Below are positions 1 to 12,764 of a stretch of 64,000 nt of DNA, piece by piece; position 1 is the first letter of the stretch; each line of letters begins with the position of its first letter. Made by a program: the position numbers and the translations under genes. This DNA comes from Portulaca oleracea (lineage: Eukaryota; Streptophyta; Magnoliopsida; Caryophyllales; Portulacaceae), in the NCBI GenBank assembly GCA_029582165.1, contig CM055871.1:627501-691500 (forward strand), written 5' to 3'. The notes beneath the pieces are model-generated. The model searched no databases, was not told the DNA's origin, and worked only from the letters and a program-made list of their open reading frames with translations.

Positions 1-1840
1 CTCTTAAACTTTGTTGTAGAATTTACAGATGAATTTGAAACTTTGTGTATTTAGAATGTTAGGCTTGAAAATGGAAAGAAATCTCTTAGATTTGAAAGAG
101 ACACAGTAGTGGATAAGAGAATTGGCCTTCAACTTGAACGTAATTCTCTCAAGGAATATCTGTCTAAGAAGGACAAGGATTATATAATTTGTCCAACTTC
201 AAAAGGCAAGAACTGAGAACTTAGTAAACGTACGGGGTAAATAAAATGAAAAATAAGAAGATCTAAAAGACTGTATCTGATGTAACTAGTCACAATCGTC
301 GGAGCAGCTCGTCAATCACATTGAACTAATTGAACACTCACCACAATCGCAACAAACAAGGCATAAGATATGCTCATAAGGTTGTTCCTAAACCTAAGCC
401 TACCTATAAGAAGTAAACTAGTCTCCAAGGAGACATTGTACGTCGTCATTATGGATATAAAAGTCAGTATAGGTGTGCATGTCTGTGTAAGAATGAGACT
501 ATTAAAGAGAACCATCCATATGTGATGCAATATGGTGCATTATAGAAGGCAGTTTCAAGACTGAAAATCACAAAGAGACCCAAGAATAAAGTATAACTTC
601 TTTTTTTTTTTTTTTTGGTAAGAAAGTAAGTATTAGTAAACATGTTTCAAGACTGAATTTTTTATTAAGGTAATTGACCATATGTAATGATGGATTGAAG
701 TAGAAGGCATGCAAGTTCGTTAACGACGACCTTGATTGTGTGATTTTCTTTGTCTATGTACCTAATAACCAGAGATAGGTAAGGGTGCAATTTTATCAAT
801 GGCTCAACTGGCGATGATAGGAATGCTGGAGAAAGTTCAGAATATTTGCCCCCCTTTGCAAGCATCATTGAGAAGACTAGAATAATTTGCCATTAAATTG
901 AAATGTTTGTGGTATCTTTGGGAAACAATGGTTTTAGATTTGGGTCAATGTTTGCATAAAATAGCTAGTTTCAAGAGTTCTTTGGTTGGTGGATGGAGAA
1001 GAGAATTAGAAACAAGGTGAGGAAATGATTGTGGTTGGTTAGTTGCTTTACATTGACATCGTAAATTTGGTTTCACAAAAATAAAATATTGTGTTTGAAT
1101 TGGTGGAGGCTAACATGCGGGAAGTGGCTCAAGCAAAAAAGATGAAGAGTATCTCGATCTAATGGCACAATAGTGAAATCTAGACTTTCCTATCCAACTC
1201 ACATGTTGGCAACCAAGTTCAACAACATTGTTGTGTAATTCCATGTGTAGAGGTTGAAATTGAAAGTACACAAAGGTTGAGCGTTCGAGAAGGTTGAACA
1301 AGGGATGAACGAAATGCCGCAGCAAAAGGAATAAGGAATCGTAAATTGGGGATGTAAAGCATATTTTGACACACTATCAATTGTCAAAGGACTGGGGTTT
1401 ATTTACTTTCACCATCAGAAATAACAATTTAATGGGATTAACATCATCCACAAAATTTTTTTTATTCTTTATTTTATAATTGCAAAAAATCATAAGTAAA
1501 AATATAGTTCTTCACAATTATTTAAAAATAGTATTATACACGTAGATTTCATTCATATGCTTTTCATAATGGTAAATGAAATAGTTAACCATAGCCTCAA
1601 CAACAAAAATATGAAGGCATTTCTTACAATCATGCAACATCATCTGGAAGGGTACTTGACTTTGGATGTTCACATTTGGATGCTTATTAATATATAACAA
1701 ATCTAGAATGTTGTAACTTTCTAGAGTGGCTAATGAATTAACAATGCATAAGCCACATGCATCCTCCACACACAACATGCACGCACACACCAAACAAAAG
1801 CGACAAGTAGAAAAATTGATCATCAACATAATGAGTCTCC
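1..1840. other. intergenic, no recognised gene
   Basis: AT-rich sequence downstream of the methyltransferase gene. The only notable stretch is an open frame on the plus strand at about 54-216. It is rich in Lys, Glu and Leu, follows an in-frame stop and ends in TGA. I cannot match it to a family; it could be the tail of a decayed transposon or gene whose 5' part lies left of the window. A poly-T run sits at 600-616. Other open frames here are short and show no family signature. Confidence 0.4.
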
Positions 1841-1879
1841 TAATGCTTAGGAGTTGCATATAGTACTGAAATGAAAGTA

Positions 1880-4800
1880 CTAATTCTTGTAGATCTCCAT
1901 GACCCAAGTGTCGTAGGCACAACAGATGACATCAACACCGGAGAAACCAGTTTGAGTAACCAATGCCTCAAAGTCTTCCTTGGATCTCTCCTTTCCACCC
2001 TGGTTATGGACAAGAGTGTGGCAGTCCAGGCTGAACACCATGTGGGATTCGAGGTTGTCACTTGGAAGAACTGGGATAAGTGATTCCACTAAGATAATCT
2101 TGCCTCCTTTCGGCAGAGCTTCGTAGCAGTTCTTTAGAATCTTCAAACAGTGCTCGTCGCTCCAATCGTGTAGAACCCACTAAATAAGAGGGGAGACAAA
2201 ATAGAGGACAATAATTCAATCCAGGCACTGAATATTGAGTATTATTTGCTCGTGATTCATACGGTTTTTTTTTTTTTTTTTTTTTGCTTTTTGTACCCGA
2301 ACTTTGAAGGTATTTATTATCTGGTCGGACCATATATTTGGGTATCCAAAAAATATGGCCCAAAATTAAGTTTAACTGCGACTAAGACCCAAATGATACG
2401 TAAACTTCCCGATATGCCCTTCTATCAATTTTTAAAAGTTTTTGACTCTTACAACGGAGATTCAACTGGGTGATTGGAGATTCCGACCTTGCCCTTTAAT
2501 TATTCATGACGTTGGGTTCTATGTTGATGTTTCAAGAGGGGGGGGACAATTAGCAAAAGATAGAAAGGGAGATGGTAATGAAGATGGTCTGAGGGGGACT
2601 CGAGTAGTGAGGGAGAAGGAGATGAGGAAGATTGTAAATTAAGGTGTGAGAATTTTGGTAGTAATAAATAAGTGAAGGGAAATTAGGAATGAATATATAA
2701 ATGAAGGACAAACTTGGAAGTTCATGAATAATTAAAGGACAAGGTCGGAAGGGAAAAAGACTGAAACGTCAATAAGGGCTTCTTTGGGCCATACTCATCT
2801 TACGATGTCCACATTATTGTCGGGGATAAAGTATATGGTCCAAAAAATAAATTTTCAAATATACGTGATGACCGGATAATAAATATCCCAAAGTTGGGGG
2901 TCAAAAAACAAAAAACTCGTGATTCACAAGGCCTAGTAAAAAGCACAGATGCATATTAATTACCTTCATAAAGATGGCATCTGCATTTGGGATGCTCTTA
3001 AACATGTCACCACCAACGTGCTCCACTCCTACAGCAACACATCATATATATAGGTTAAACTGGGCCTTCTTTCTTTTCATACATGATGAATCTTTTTACG
3101 TACGACCAAAACATTTTGGGTAACTTTTTCAATACAAAAAAAATAAAAAAAAATTCATCACTGTTAATCTCTTTTTAATATGAAATTAGCTTAGGTGTCC
3201 AATCGCCTAATGAATTAAAACTTGATAGGTTTGAACTCATGATATAATCAAATTGAAGCAAAAGTAGAACGCACTGTTTTAGATTTTAATCAATCGAATG
3301 TAGTGGGTGGTGCCAAGTAATTGAATTTAGTCGTCGACTAAGTCTAAATGTAAAAATATCTCAATCAAAAATTTAAGCTATGGTTGAAGGAGACTCAATA
3401 ATAATTTTATATTGTTAACATTAAATATCGGTTGAATTAACCCAATTGAAATATTTAATAGAACAACCAATTGTGGGTTCTGTTTTATGTCATGGGACAA
3501 GAAAAAGGTCTCAGGTCGGAAGAGGAAATGAGGTTTCAGGTTTATAAATGTCGGCATTGTATATACTATTATGACATTTTTTTTTTTTTTGGTTAGAGGG
3601 CACGTAATAACCTCATGACAAGTGCTATCATAGCCTATAATCCCGACTTCGATGTGCCACCAAGCACCCTAACCGTGTGGGGTACGAAGGGGACCCTACA
3701 TGAAGAGGGTGTCTCAAGATTGGGCGAGAGAGATGTAATGTGACAATGAAAAGACATCACATTCAAGAAGGAAATAGGAGACTCATAAACGTGGACATTG
3801 TATACCCTATTAAAATATCTTTTTAAAAAAGTGTAATGGCATTGTGACATTTAGGCTATGTAACATTAGTGGGATCTACACTTAATCTAGAAGAAGAAGA
3901 AGGTTTATTAAAAGATTGTGAGTGAAAGTACCAGGGTAGGTAGGAGCATCAGCTATGACATGGGCTAAGTCATAGTTGATGCCCTTGATGTGAGGATACT
4001 TGGCCACAATCATGCTAACATTCACCCCAATGTTACCACCAACATCAACCAGCACGTTGACATCATCAAAGCCAATGTACTTTTGAAGTAACTTGTTCAT
4101 GACAAGGATGGTGTGGTGAGCCATCCCTTGGTTGAACACATGGTTGAACCTTTCATCTGTCCCTGTGTAGTCAAACTGAATCAATCCATGAGCTCTCTTG
4201 AATGGAACTCCTCCTTCTAGTATGTAATCGTTCAAGTGAAACCTATCATTCAAAGTGCACCCGCTTCTAGTTATAAATCCATCAATACACAAACATATAC
4301 GTACGTAGCATGCATTAAATGTTAATATTTGGTACAATAATCTTTGCAAAATAGACTTTACATCCTCCTTCCTATATTATTTGTCATTCTAACTCATTTT
4401 TGTTTTCCATAATATTTGTCTATTTTCATTTATTTTGTCTAATTTACCAAAAGAATTTTCTTATAATATAATTCTCTTTAAAACTATTTACATTTCAGTT
4501 CGAGTAATATATTAGATGGATGTTTTTTTTTTTTTGTGTTTGATATAACCCTAAAAACTTAAAGTTACCCCCAAATTGAGGAAAAGGGTGTATTTCTTGA
4601 GAGTAGATACTTTTCATCATACATTATCAGGTTTTTATTTGCATCCACATATCCCTTTCTCTAACATTTTCTTTATCTATCGCTAATGATTTAATTTTTT
4701 TTATCTGGCTTCAAATATTCCCATAAATTTATCGCTATTCAAATATCAATTTTATCTTTGTTATTTAATTAAATATTCCCAAGATCTTTTACTTATTTCA

Positions 4801-6348
4801 CAAGGAAAAGAAAAAACCACATGGTTGAATTTTGTGGAATTTAAGTTTCAAATAGTAGATGATAGGATGGCATGTTCATGGGTGAAAAGTACACATGTTA
4901 AGTGTATGATTCATACATGTAATAAGATATTGTGATCATATATATACCAACACACGACGGATTTATGTAAGTTCAGGAGTGTCTATAGATACGCTATGCC
5001 ATGAAAAAAAATTTAAATAATATATTATATACGAAAAAAATATTTTATATTTATGTTGAATGGAATTTTTTTTAAAAAAGCTCGAATTATTAGCAAAGGT
5101 GTCCAATTTAAACAATAACCTAATTATCCATAAAATAAATTAAACAACCTATTATACATTAGGAGTATTATCTGTTTCAAATATATATTTTCAAATAAAT
5201 GTAATGATAACTATTATTAAGCTAGCGAACACCCTTAACTTTAATATTCAGATCCACCACTTTACCAAAAAAGTTAACACATAGATTCAGTAATAATTAA
5301 GAGAATTAGTATTTAAAAAAGGAAAAATTTTATGGTCGAAATTTTTACCAATTATAGATGACAAATAAATGAACGTTAAATAAAAGATAACCCATTCTTA
5401 TAGTCTCGCCCATTTTAAAATGTGAGTTAGATAGTCTCATCAAAAGTATACGTGAATAAAAAAACATTTTCGTATGAATTATGTATACAAATTGGTTTGC
5501 TATTAATTTCTTTTGTGAGCTAATATATATACATATACATACATATATATGTATATATATATATATATAAATATATATACACGTACGTACTTTAAATAGT
5601 TTGAAAATTTATTAACTAAATACTGCAAGTGTCAGTTTTACTCCAATAAGAAAATTAAGGACACTGTTTAAAATTATTTGAGAAAAGATGGGCTAATATA
5701 ACATGTCTACGTACGAGAATGACCCATTTATATTATATGTTTCGGCACAAACCACCCCGATTGTGATATTCAGATTAGTGAGCACTGAGCACTGATATTG
5801 AGATTAGTGAGTAATTTGGAAGCAAAACTAGTGAAAAACATTTTCACATAAATGCAAAACAAAAAGGTGGGGGGGACCAATGGACCATACCAACTCTCCA
5901 TCATAACCTTGTCATGATGTAAGGTAAGCAATGGGCCAAGAGAGCCATGGGCATCCCCATTAGCAAGGTAGTTGCAAAGGGGAGCAGGCCCATACAGTCT
6001 TTGAGCACCACCCTCTCCCTTTTGGAGTTTGCATGTGAGGATGGAGTGGCTAGCTAACAGTCTCAGCATTCGGTCCAGCAACACCGGTGCATTCGGGTTC
6101 TTAGCCCCGATCTTGCTAGCTAGCTCACTCGTCGACACGTACTCGTCGTCCCCCTGACTCTGAATTATGTCAAGGAGTTTCAGCTCGAAGGCCGACTTAA
6201 GGATCATGGGCAAGGCAGCGGCATTTGCCAGGGTTACGGCTAACCCCGCTAGCTCCTCGTCTTTGTCTACTGATATTTTGGCTGCATGGTTACCGTTGCT
6301 GTGGTTCTTTACCACTGGGTTTGTGTTAGAATTCACGTAAGAATTCAT
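1880..6348 (-). CDS. caffeic acid/catechol O-methyltransferase-like protein (class II SAM-dependent OMT)
   Basis: Transfers a methyl group from S-adenosylmethionine to a phenolic hydroxyl; such enzymes are usually cytosolic and act in lignin, flavonoid or alkaloid synthesis. Exons on the minus strand: 6348-5891, 4242-3932, 3028-2964, 2179-1880. All borders are GT..AG and the frame is unbroken, giving 377 residues against roughly 360-370 for COMTs. The N-terminal dimerisation domain (about residues 30-140) includes [20 protein letters not shown]. The SAM fold has DVGG at 219-222, Asp244 (NYDL), Asp264 (GGDMF) and Lys278 (FMKW). Catalytic His282 lies in HDWSDEHC, with Glu310 (LVES) and Glu342 (GGKER) as partners. 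Odd point: motif I reads GGNIG where COMTs have GGGTG. Substrate-contact stretches ([21 protein letters not shown]) differ from lignin COMTs, so the substrate is open; an alkaloid or specialised phenolic is possible. The start is the first Met, about 110 nt below the expected transcription start. Confidence 0.94.
2260..2915. mobile_element. MULE-like MITE in OMT intron 3
   Basis: About 650 bp of non-coding DNA bounded by the 11-bp direct repeat CTCGTGATTCA (2249-2259 and 2916-2926). The ends are inverted: the left end reads ACTTTGAAGGTATTTATTATC, and the reverse complement of the right end reads ACTTTGGGATATTTATTATC. Both termini carry a T-rich stretch, expanded to a run of more than 20 T on the left. 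A 9-11-bp target duplication plus long inverted repeats fits Mutator-like non-autonomous elements. It lies wholly within intron 3 of the methyltransferase gene. Confidence 0.7.
4243..5890 (-). other. OMT intron 1, AT-rich
   Basis: Largest intron of the methyltransferase gene. It starts at the GT after the ESW codons and ends at an AG before the FHLNDY exon. It holds a Stowaway-like terminus without a partner near 4363 (CTTCCTATATTATTTGTC) and a TA/CATA simple repeat at about 5521-5590. No other element end is clear. Confidence 0.6.
5521..5590. repeat. (TA/CATA)n simple repeat
   Basis: Alternating TA tract with interspersed CATA units, ending in ACACGTACGTAC, inside intron 1 of the methyltransferase gene. 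Confidence 0.85.
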
Positions 6349-6487
6349 TTTGTTTTTTTTCCCTTACCAAAAAAAAAAAAAGAAATAGAAGTTGATTTAA
6401 TATTCAGAGGTAGACAGATGAGGAAAGAGGGGTAGGTTGTTATGGCAAGTAGCAACTGCCTGAGTATGTTGGGGCAATCAGTTGCTC

Positions 6488-6495
6488 TATTTATA
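6488..6495 (-). promoter_or_regulatory. TATA box of the OMT gene
   Basis: On the minus strand TATAAATA lies 140 bp upstream of the chosen ATG (6348). A transcription start about 30 bp downstream would give a 5' leader of roughly 110 nt. Spacing and motif are typical of plant polymerase II promoters; no transcript evidence is available here. Confidence 0.6.
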
Positions 6496-6559
6496 AAGGG
6501 TTTCAAGGCTTACTTGTACTTCACATCTGCTCTAAAAATAAAGGTACTACCCCCACATG

Positions 6560-7620
6560 GCGAGTCCAAAATAAATTTAAAAAATTTTAAAGTTTAAACG
6601 AAAAGACAAATTAAAAAACATTAAAAAAAAGTTAAGGTAGAAAATAATTGTGAGATGCTGAGGTGATAAGCGCTATGACTTACAAAATGGCAACGTGCTT
6701 TTATGGGGAATTTCTTTTTTCTTGCATTTGACTAGAACATTTAGTGTTTCCTTTGTGAAAAATGACATGAATTTTGGAATAGAATAATTCACTAAAAGTT
6801 TTATATTATGAAACAAAATTTTAAAAAAATAATATTTAGAGCCTGTGAAATTGATTGGGAGGTACTGTACACTAAAATTAATTTTGGGTAAATTTTGGTA
6901 GATTTAGATAAATGCAGGTAAACAGTAGTAAATTATGACAATTATTGATTTGGGTAAATTATGGTATTTTTAGAGAAATTTGGGTAGATTTGGAATAATC
7001 TAATTTATATATAAATTTCAATAAATTTAAATTCTCTTAGCCCAAAATGCATGTCCTAGATAGCATTTACTGCCATCTCTATTATCCAATTGTACTATTT
7101 TAGCTAGAAGATAAAAATAGTAGATAGTACTTACTAAAAATTTGGTGGAGGCATATCTAGGGATGGTAGTTGGTCTCAGACCCACCCCATTAGGCGGGCT
7201 AGGTCAACTATTTTTAAATTCGATGGGTCTAGGCTGGTTCGGGTTCATTAAAAAATTGGTGGGTCTGGGACTAGTTCTAGACTTGGACTCACATATCCAT
7301 GAATATACATAAGATTAATGATTTGAAAAATAAAATTTTTAAAATTGAACAGCCATGAATTTTTTTTTTTTGCATTATAGTTAAGTTTCATATATAGATT
7401 ACTGGACATTTATAATATTTTTATCATTGAATTTGTTCATACATTAAACTTAGTATTAAGTATATCAGATAATGCATAGTTGTCTTTATAGTGTTCACAA
7501 CAAATGCATTTAAATAAAATTTCTAGTATTATATAGGCGTGAAAATAACAGTTAACTGGAAATTTCGGTAAAATTAATAAAGAATATATATACTAGAATG
7601 TTGGCCCATTAAGGACCAAC
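6560..7620. other. intergenic AT-rich stretch upstream of OMT
   Basis: No gene is visible. Repetitive phrases built on GGTAAATTTTGGTAGATTT occur at about 6880-7010. A GC-richer patch at 7150-7300 with repeated GGGTCTAGGC-like words resembles the end of a small transposon, but I found no matching second end. Confidence 0.4.
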
Positions 7621-7629
7621 CGAGGACTC

Positions 7630-10600
7630 ATAGATCCACACACCTAGCAAGTTTGAGTCTGGATATGATACTTTTAGATCCGATGAGTTTGGGGCATGTT
7701 TGGGTCCAACAATCGAGGTGGTTTGTGCACATTAGGAATCTGAATAAGGTGCCTATAAGGGTACTTCCAATAGATGCTAGATTAGGCCCAGACCAGCATA
7801 CAGTCGGTATGACCCTTAAGAACTTGGCAATTCTAGTAACAACACCCCCACAAGCCATCCTTCCCTGCCACCTATTGGCAACTTCCTGTAAATGCGTGAT
7901 TAGAAAAGAAAATCGGTGCCAAAAACTCGACAGGGCCGCAATCCTAAATTCTTCATTTGGTAAATGTGTGATTACAAACAACTTTCATATGCTTCTTAAG
8001 TTAATCAAAGTTGAAGGTATTAAAAGATCATATTATCAAATTGATTCTCTTGTTTACTAGTCTTTTCTCAAATTTCGCAAAACTAGGTAGAAGGGTCGGT
8101 AATCGGATTATTCTAATTAACCTTTTAGTACTTAATTCTCAGACTAATCTCAAATAAGAATTCTACTACAAACTATGAAAATTCTAATCAAACATCATTG
8201 TTTCGGTTCTCAAAAACCCTAGAAAAATGAAATCCAGTCACTGATAATCATTGAAAGCATGAAGTATGTTTCACACATGATAATCAAACCTTAAAACATA
8301 AGGGAATACGAAAATTCGTTGAGTCTTTTGATCCCAGGTGTAACCTTCTCCGCGAATGCCACCAACTTCTTCTCGAATTCCGGTTCTTCACTTCCCTTGA
8401 TTTGACTTTTAATGATTGTTCTTGATGGGGTATGGAGGAGATTCGCAATCGAATGGTTAGAAACTTCCTTCTGTTTTGATGAATAATGCTTGATGCCTCG
8501 AAAAACAGAGATGCGCCAGACACTGGACCACCACGATTCGTGGTCTCTACCACAAGCAGACCGTAGTGGCCACTGTTCGGCTATTCCTCGCTCCGTTGCT
8601 CCAAAAATTCATACCACAACTTGTACATCTGTGGTGAAGGTCCGTGGTACCCTTGGTCTTGCCAAAACTATCCCCAAAGCCAGTGTTTTGCTTTCAAATT
8701 TGCAAGTTTTCACCACCAAGCATAACAAAGAAATATGGGAATATATATACATTTTCATTCTAAAACGTCCCTAATCTAATTTCAAAGCTCCTTAAAAATC
8801 AAGGAAAATCATGCACTTATCAAACACCTCCATGTTAACTCCTTGCTTGTCCCCAAGCGAGTACATGAATCAAAACATGATTACAAGACTCAAACGGAAA
8901 TAAAAGACTCAAGGTGCAAAAGAAAAATCTATTTAAACACTTCCTCATGTAAGCATTAGTAGAACTCTCTAGCAACTAAGTCTTACCAAGCGCTGCCAAA
9001 GAGTGATGAAAACATTTAAGCATAAGGAAGAGAAAAATTTTCGAAAAGATTTAAAATAACAACACCATCAAGATCGAATCAATCACCCCTCCATCACCAA
9101 TGGTAGCAAGAAAACATATGTGTGAGCATGAAACTAAAAATGTTAAGAGCAATCCTCGCTTATGGGAATGTGGAAACGCTCCTCGATCTCATGTGTGAAA
9201 ATGTATACAATGATGTTCTCTCAAACCTAAGAAACAACCTACCATATGCTTGCAAAGCATCTCAATTCTTCGCCACTAATATGCAAAATGTAAATGACAA
9301 TCAGGAGGTCTTTTAAAGGATTAAAACGGGGCTAAGGTTAAGGGTAAAGGACCGCAAATATTTGGATAAAATGGAGCTTAAAGCCATGCTTGGAGCTAAA
9401 CCCCACCAAATTCTCTCACATATCTAATCTTATCACTCAAAACAATCAAACCAAACCCAAAACATTATTGGAAACTTCCTCAAAGCTACAAATCTCACTG
9501 ACCAAAACACTTTGTTTCTCTTTTTTTTTCTCTCTTTTTTAATGGTATTTTTTGTTTTTGGTTTTCTGAATTTTTTTTTTCTGTTTTTTTTATTTCATTT
9601 GAGTGTAAATGGAAAAATAAACTCATATGTACGGGTAAAATGAAACCATAAAAGTACCACAATCAACCGGACTTATCACACTTAAAGCACCCCAGGCATT
9701 GGCTTAATGGTGGGAAATATGTATTCGACCAAGGCTTATAATATAGGTTCATCCAAAATGGTAATGATCAAAGGCTAAGAGAAGGGTTAAAAGTGGAAAA
9801 TCACATATATACGGGTGGCTATTTAGCTATGCAGCTACAAGATGTAAAAATGAATGCCTTAATCATGTGGTCAATGCACAATGCAAGATGTAGTTTCAAA
9901 GAGATGTAAAACAATTTCTAGCGATTGCAACTAAGGTAGAGTCACACATGGAAATATGAGACTAATAAAAATGATTAGTCATTTTGGCTTAGTGGTCTCA
10001 CGGGTTTGTGCTCAACAACCTAACATTGCTCACGATCTTTCATATGTTAGGCTCACACCAAAGGGTCAGGAGGGGCAATTGATCTTCACTATCAAAATGC
10101 AATTCTAAACCAAGAAATTTTCTCGAACTCTTTTCAAAAACGTGAAGCACAATCGGGCTATGCAGTGATTAAACAAAGTCACGAGAAAAATCTACCTAGC
10201 TAATCATCATCGAAGAATTTTCTACCTAACCTAAGACTATCCTTATGTTTTTCGACTTTTTCAAATTTTCAAATTTTTTTTACGTTTGTTTCATAGAAAG
10301 CGATAAAGCTAGACGTAGATGCATCCTAAATGTAAATGCAAAGCCTAAGCGACATAAGAAGAAATTAAGAAAAGACAAAATAAAGACCCTAGGAAACAAG
10401 TTAACCCTAAAATGCAACTATATGCAATAATAAGGGTGCAAAACATATACAAATGCAATTATGGACCTCAAATCTTAGAAAACACCAACAAACACCAATC
10501 AATCTCAATCAACCAAATCATTCAAACCCACCTCTCTATACTAGGACCAAACATTGTCCTCAATGCAAATAAAAATCAAGATCATAAAAGGGGGAGGGGA

Positions 10601-11345
10601 GGAAGAAAATGGAATAAGGAATCACTCCTCAGGAAGTGGTGGGGGATACGCTAAAGGCATATGGGAATTGTGGGGCTCAAATTAATCATGCATTGTGGTA
10701 AGGCACTCACTTATGTGGGTCAGGTGCTGGTTTTGCGACGCAATCATGTCAGAGCTCAGCATGCTCTGTTTGAACATACTCCCCAAGAGAGGTTTGCTCG
10801 TCGTGGATCTCACGAAGTGCACTAGAAAATTTGTCCATGTCAAAAGTATATGAAGAAGAAAGACCAGATGAGGAGGGAGGGGTAGGCTGGTCTTGGTCGT
10901 GTTGGGGTTCTTGTTCGAGAGGATCTTGGTTAGAAGGAACAGCGCCCCCCTCGGGTCAAAAGGAGAAGTTAGTATGGTGGTTTGGGCCACATTAGGCAGC
11001 CACAGAAGGTGCCTATTCGGGTACTTCCAATAGATGTTGCCACCGCGAGAGACTATAAAAAGCATGGTGGTCAAGGCAGTGTGATATAATCTCTCAAACC
11101 CAGGAATCCTAAATTCTTCATTCGGTATGACCGTATGATCCCTAAGGACTTGGCAATTCTAGTAACGACACCCCCACAAACAATCCTACCATGCCTCCTA
11201 TTGGAAATTTCATGTAAATGTGTGATTAGAAAAGAAAAACGGCACCAAAAACTGGACAGGGTCGTAAGTACATGGGTACGTTTTAGCACTTCAAGGTCGA
11301 TCCCACAGAAACTCAATCTAACAACGCAGTGAATTAGCCCTCTAC
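7630..11345 (-). mobile_element. rearranged Ty3/gypsy (Athila/Tat-like) retrotransposon remnant
   Basis: Read on the minus strand. Two blocks, 7640-7960 and 10950-11270, are similar to each other and each carries TTTTTGGCACCG or TTTTTGGTGCCG, matching the tRNA-type primer-binding site of Athila/Tat elements (TTTTTGGCGCCG). At 8807-8860 the minus strand reads CTTGGGGACAAGCAAGGAG then TGTTTGATAAGTGCATGA, the usual polypurine/3'-LTR start of such elements. The stretch 8835 down to about 7930 would then be an LTR, and 8860-10930 internal DNA. A further short copy of the CCTCCTATTGGAAATTTC word lies at 11457. No gag or pol domain is recognisable; the layout (internal-LTR-internal) shows rearrangement. 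Confidence 0.55.
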
Positions 11346-12285
11346 TTGATTGCTAAGTTGATTGGGTTTCATATTTTTGAAGCTTTTAGTAACTAATTAA
11401 GACTAGTAAAGACAAAGAATTAAATCTAAGGTAAGCAAACCCTTAGAAGTTTCTTGCCTCCTATTGGAAATTTCCTCTGCATTGGATTTAAACAAGGATG
11501 ACAACATATGTTATGAAATTGGTTCAACCGAAGCGTTGTACGTACCAACATTGTTCAAAGTTACGTTAAACAAACTTTGAAACATAGTACACTAGAAACA
11601 ATGTCCAAGATAGTTGAAAAAAATTATGTTAAGTTATTAAGAGATACATCTTTTTGCTCTTGTTCAATCATCGCTTAAAGTTTTTGTAAGCTGAAATTTC
11701 CAAGACTCTCCACATCTTCATTCTTATTTTTGGGAGATTCTTCACGTTGACTTCAATTTTGTCAATAGAAGGCTAAAGAAATGAAACTTTATTCTATTAA
11801 TTTAGAAATGATCATTATACTTAAATGTAATCCATAGGAGCTAGGTGAAAACTCCAGCGCACCATCCACTGTGAGGAGATCCAGGAGGGCTACGAGAGAT
11901 GCTAGGGAGCAAAAGTCCCATACTAAGGCTGTGCAGGCGGAGGCTCGGTCCAAGTGGGAGCATGCAATGGTTGATGAGATTGCGTTACTTGAGAGAACTT
12001 GGAAGCCGATGAGATTGTCCGCGGGGAAGAAGGCCGGGAAGAAGTGGGTCTACAGGATCAAGGGTATGCTAGTGGATGTTGGAAAATTGAGGTCGGATGC
12101 AGTCTTAGGAGGCCTCTCGGATTGATAAAGAGGTCGGTCAATGAACTAGGGGAACTTGTGGTGAAAGTTGAGGATGGTTGAGGTTTGGTCTCCAAGTGGG
12201 AGATTGTTGGGTGTGGAGACCAAATCAGGAGAAAAAGGAAGGAAAATGAGAAGACAAGGAAGAAGGGGGGAGACGAAGAAGTGAG

Positions 12286-12400
12286 ACGCCAGCAGCGTCT
12301 CCGGGGCGCCAGCAGCGTCTCCGGGGCGCCACCAGCGTCTAAAGACGCCACCAGTGTCGAGTGTCGACACCACCAGCGCCTCATCCCGAGACAAGAGACA
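12286..12400. repeat. GC-rich 20-bp repeat array in LTR
   Basis: Units of the type GCGCCAGCAGCGTCTCCGGG occur in tandem, first near-exact and then decayed, with internal dyads such as AGACGC..GCGTCT. It lies in the upstream (U3) half of the copia LTR. Base composition contrasts sharply with the AT-rich surroundings. Confidence 0.75.
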
Positions 12401-12720
12401 AGAGACACTGGCAGCGTCTCGGTCGGCACCAGCAGCGCTTGGAGTTCTCGCGCCGCAGATAGAGACGCTACTAGCACCAGGGAAGCGCCAGCCGCGCCAC
12501 TCCCAGAAGTTCCCCAAGACTCACGCGACCAGCGTTTGTGTGACGCTACCCGCGTCAAATCCCCCCAGTCGCGTTTTAGCTTGGGCTCTTGTCCGCGTTT
12601 ACAGGCCCACTTTCCTTATTCTTTTGAACGGAAGTTTTTAGGTTATAACCTAGGGTTCCTTCTTGTATCTCCTAATATATATTGGGGTTCAGGTTCTCCT
12701 TATTATGTATCCCTGAGATT

Positions 12721-12721
<1 letters not shown>

Positions 12722-12761
<40 letters not shown>
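12722..12761. repeat. (AG)n microsatellite
   Basis: About 20 AG dinucleotides with one interruption, inside the copia LTR just upstream of its conserved 3' end. Confidence 0.95.

Positions 12762-12764
<3 letters not shown>

Noticed and set aside
1871..2083. 70-codon plus-strand open frame
   Set aside because: Antisense of the last methyltransferase exon.
4363..4445. full Stowaway MITE in methyltransferase intron 1
   Set aside because: Only one Stowaway-like terminus was found. No inverted partner or TA-flanked second end was seen, so it is mentioned only in the intron description.
10682..11074. 130-codon minus-strand open frame
   Set aside because: Within rearranged gypsy DNA. A different frame of the same strand gives a gag-tail-like acidic stretch, and neither has a clear domain, so no gene is called.
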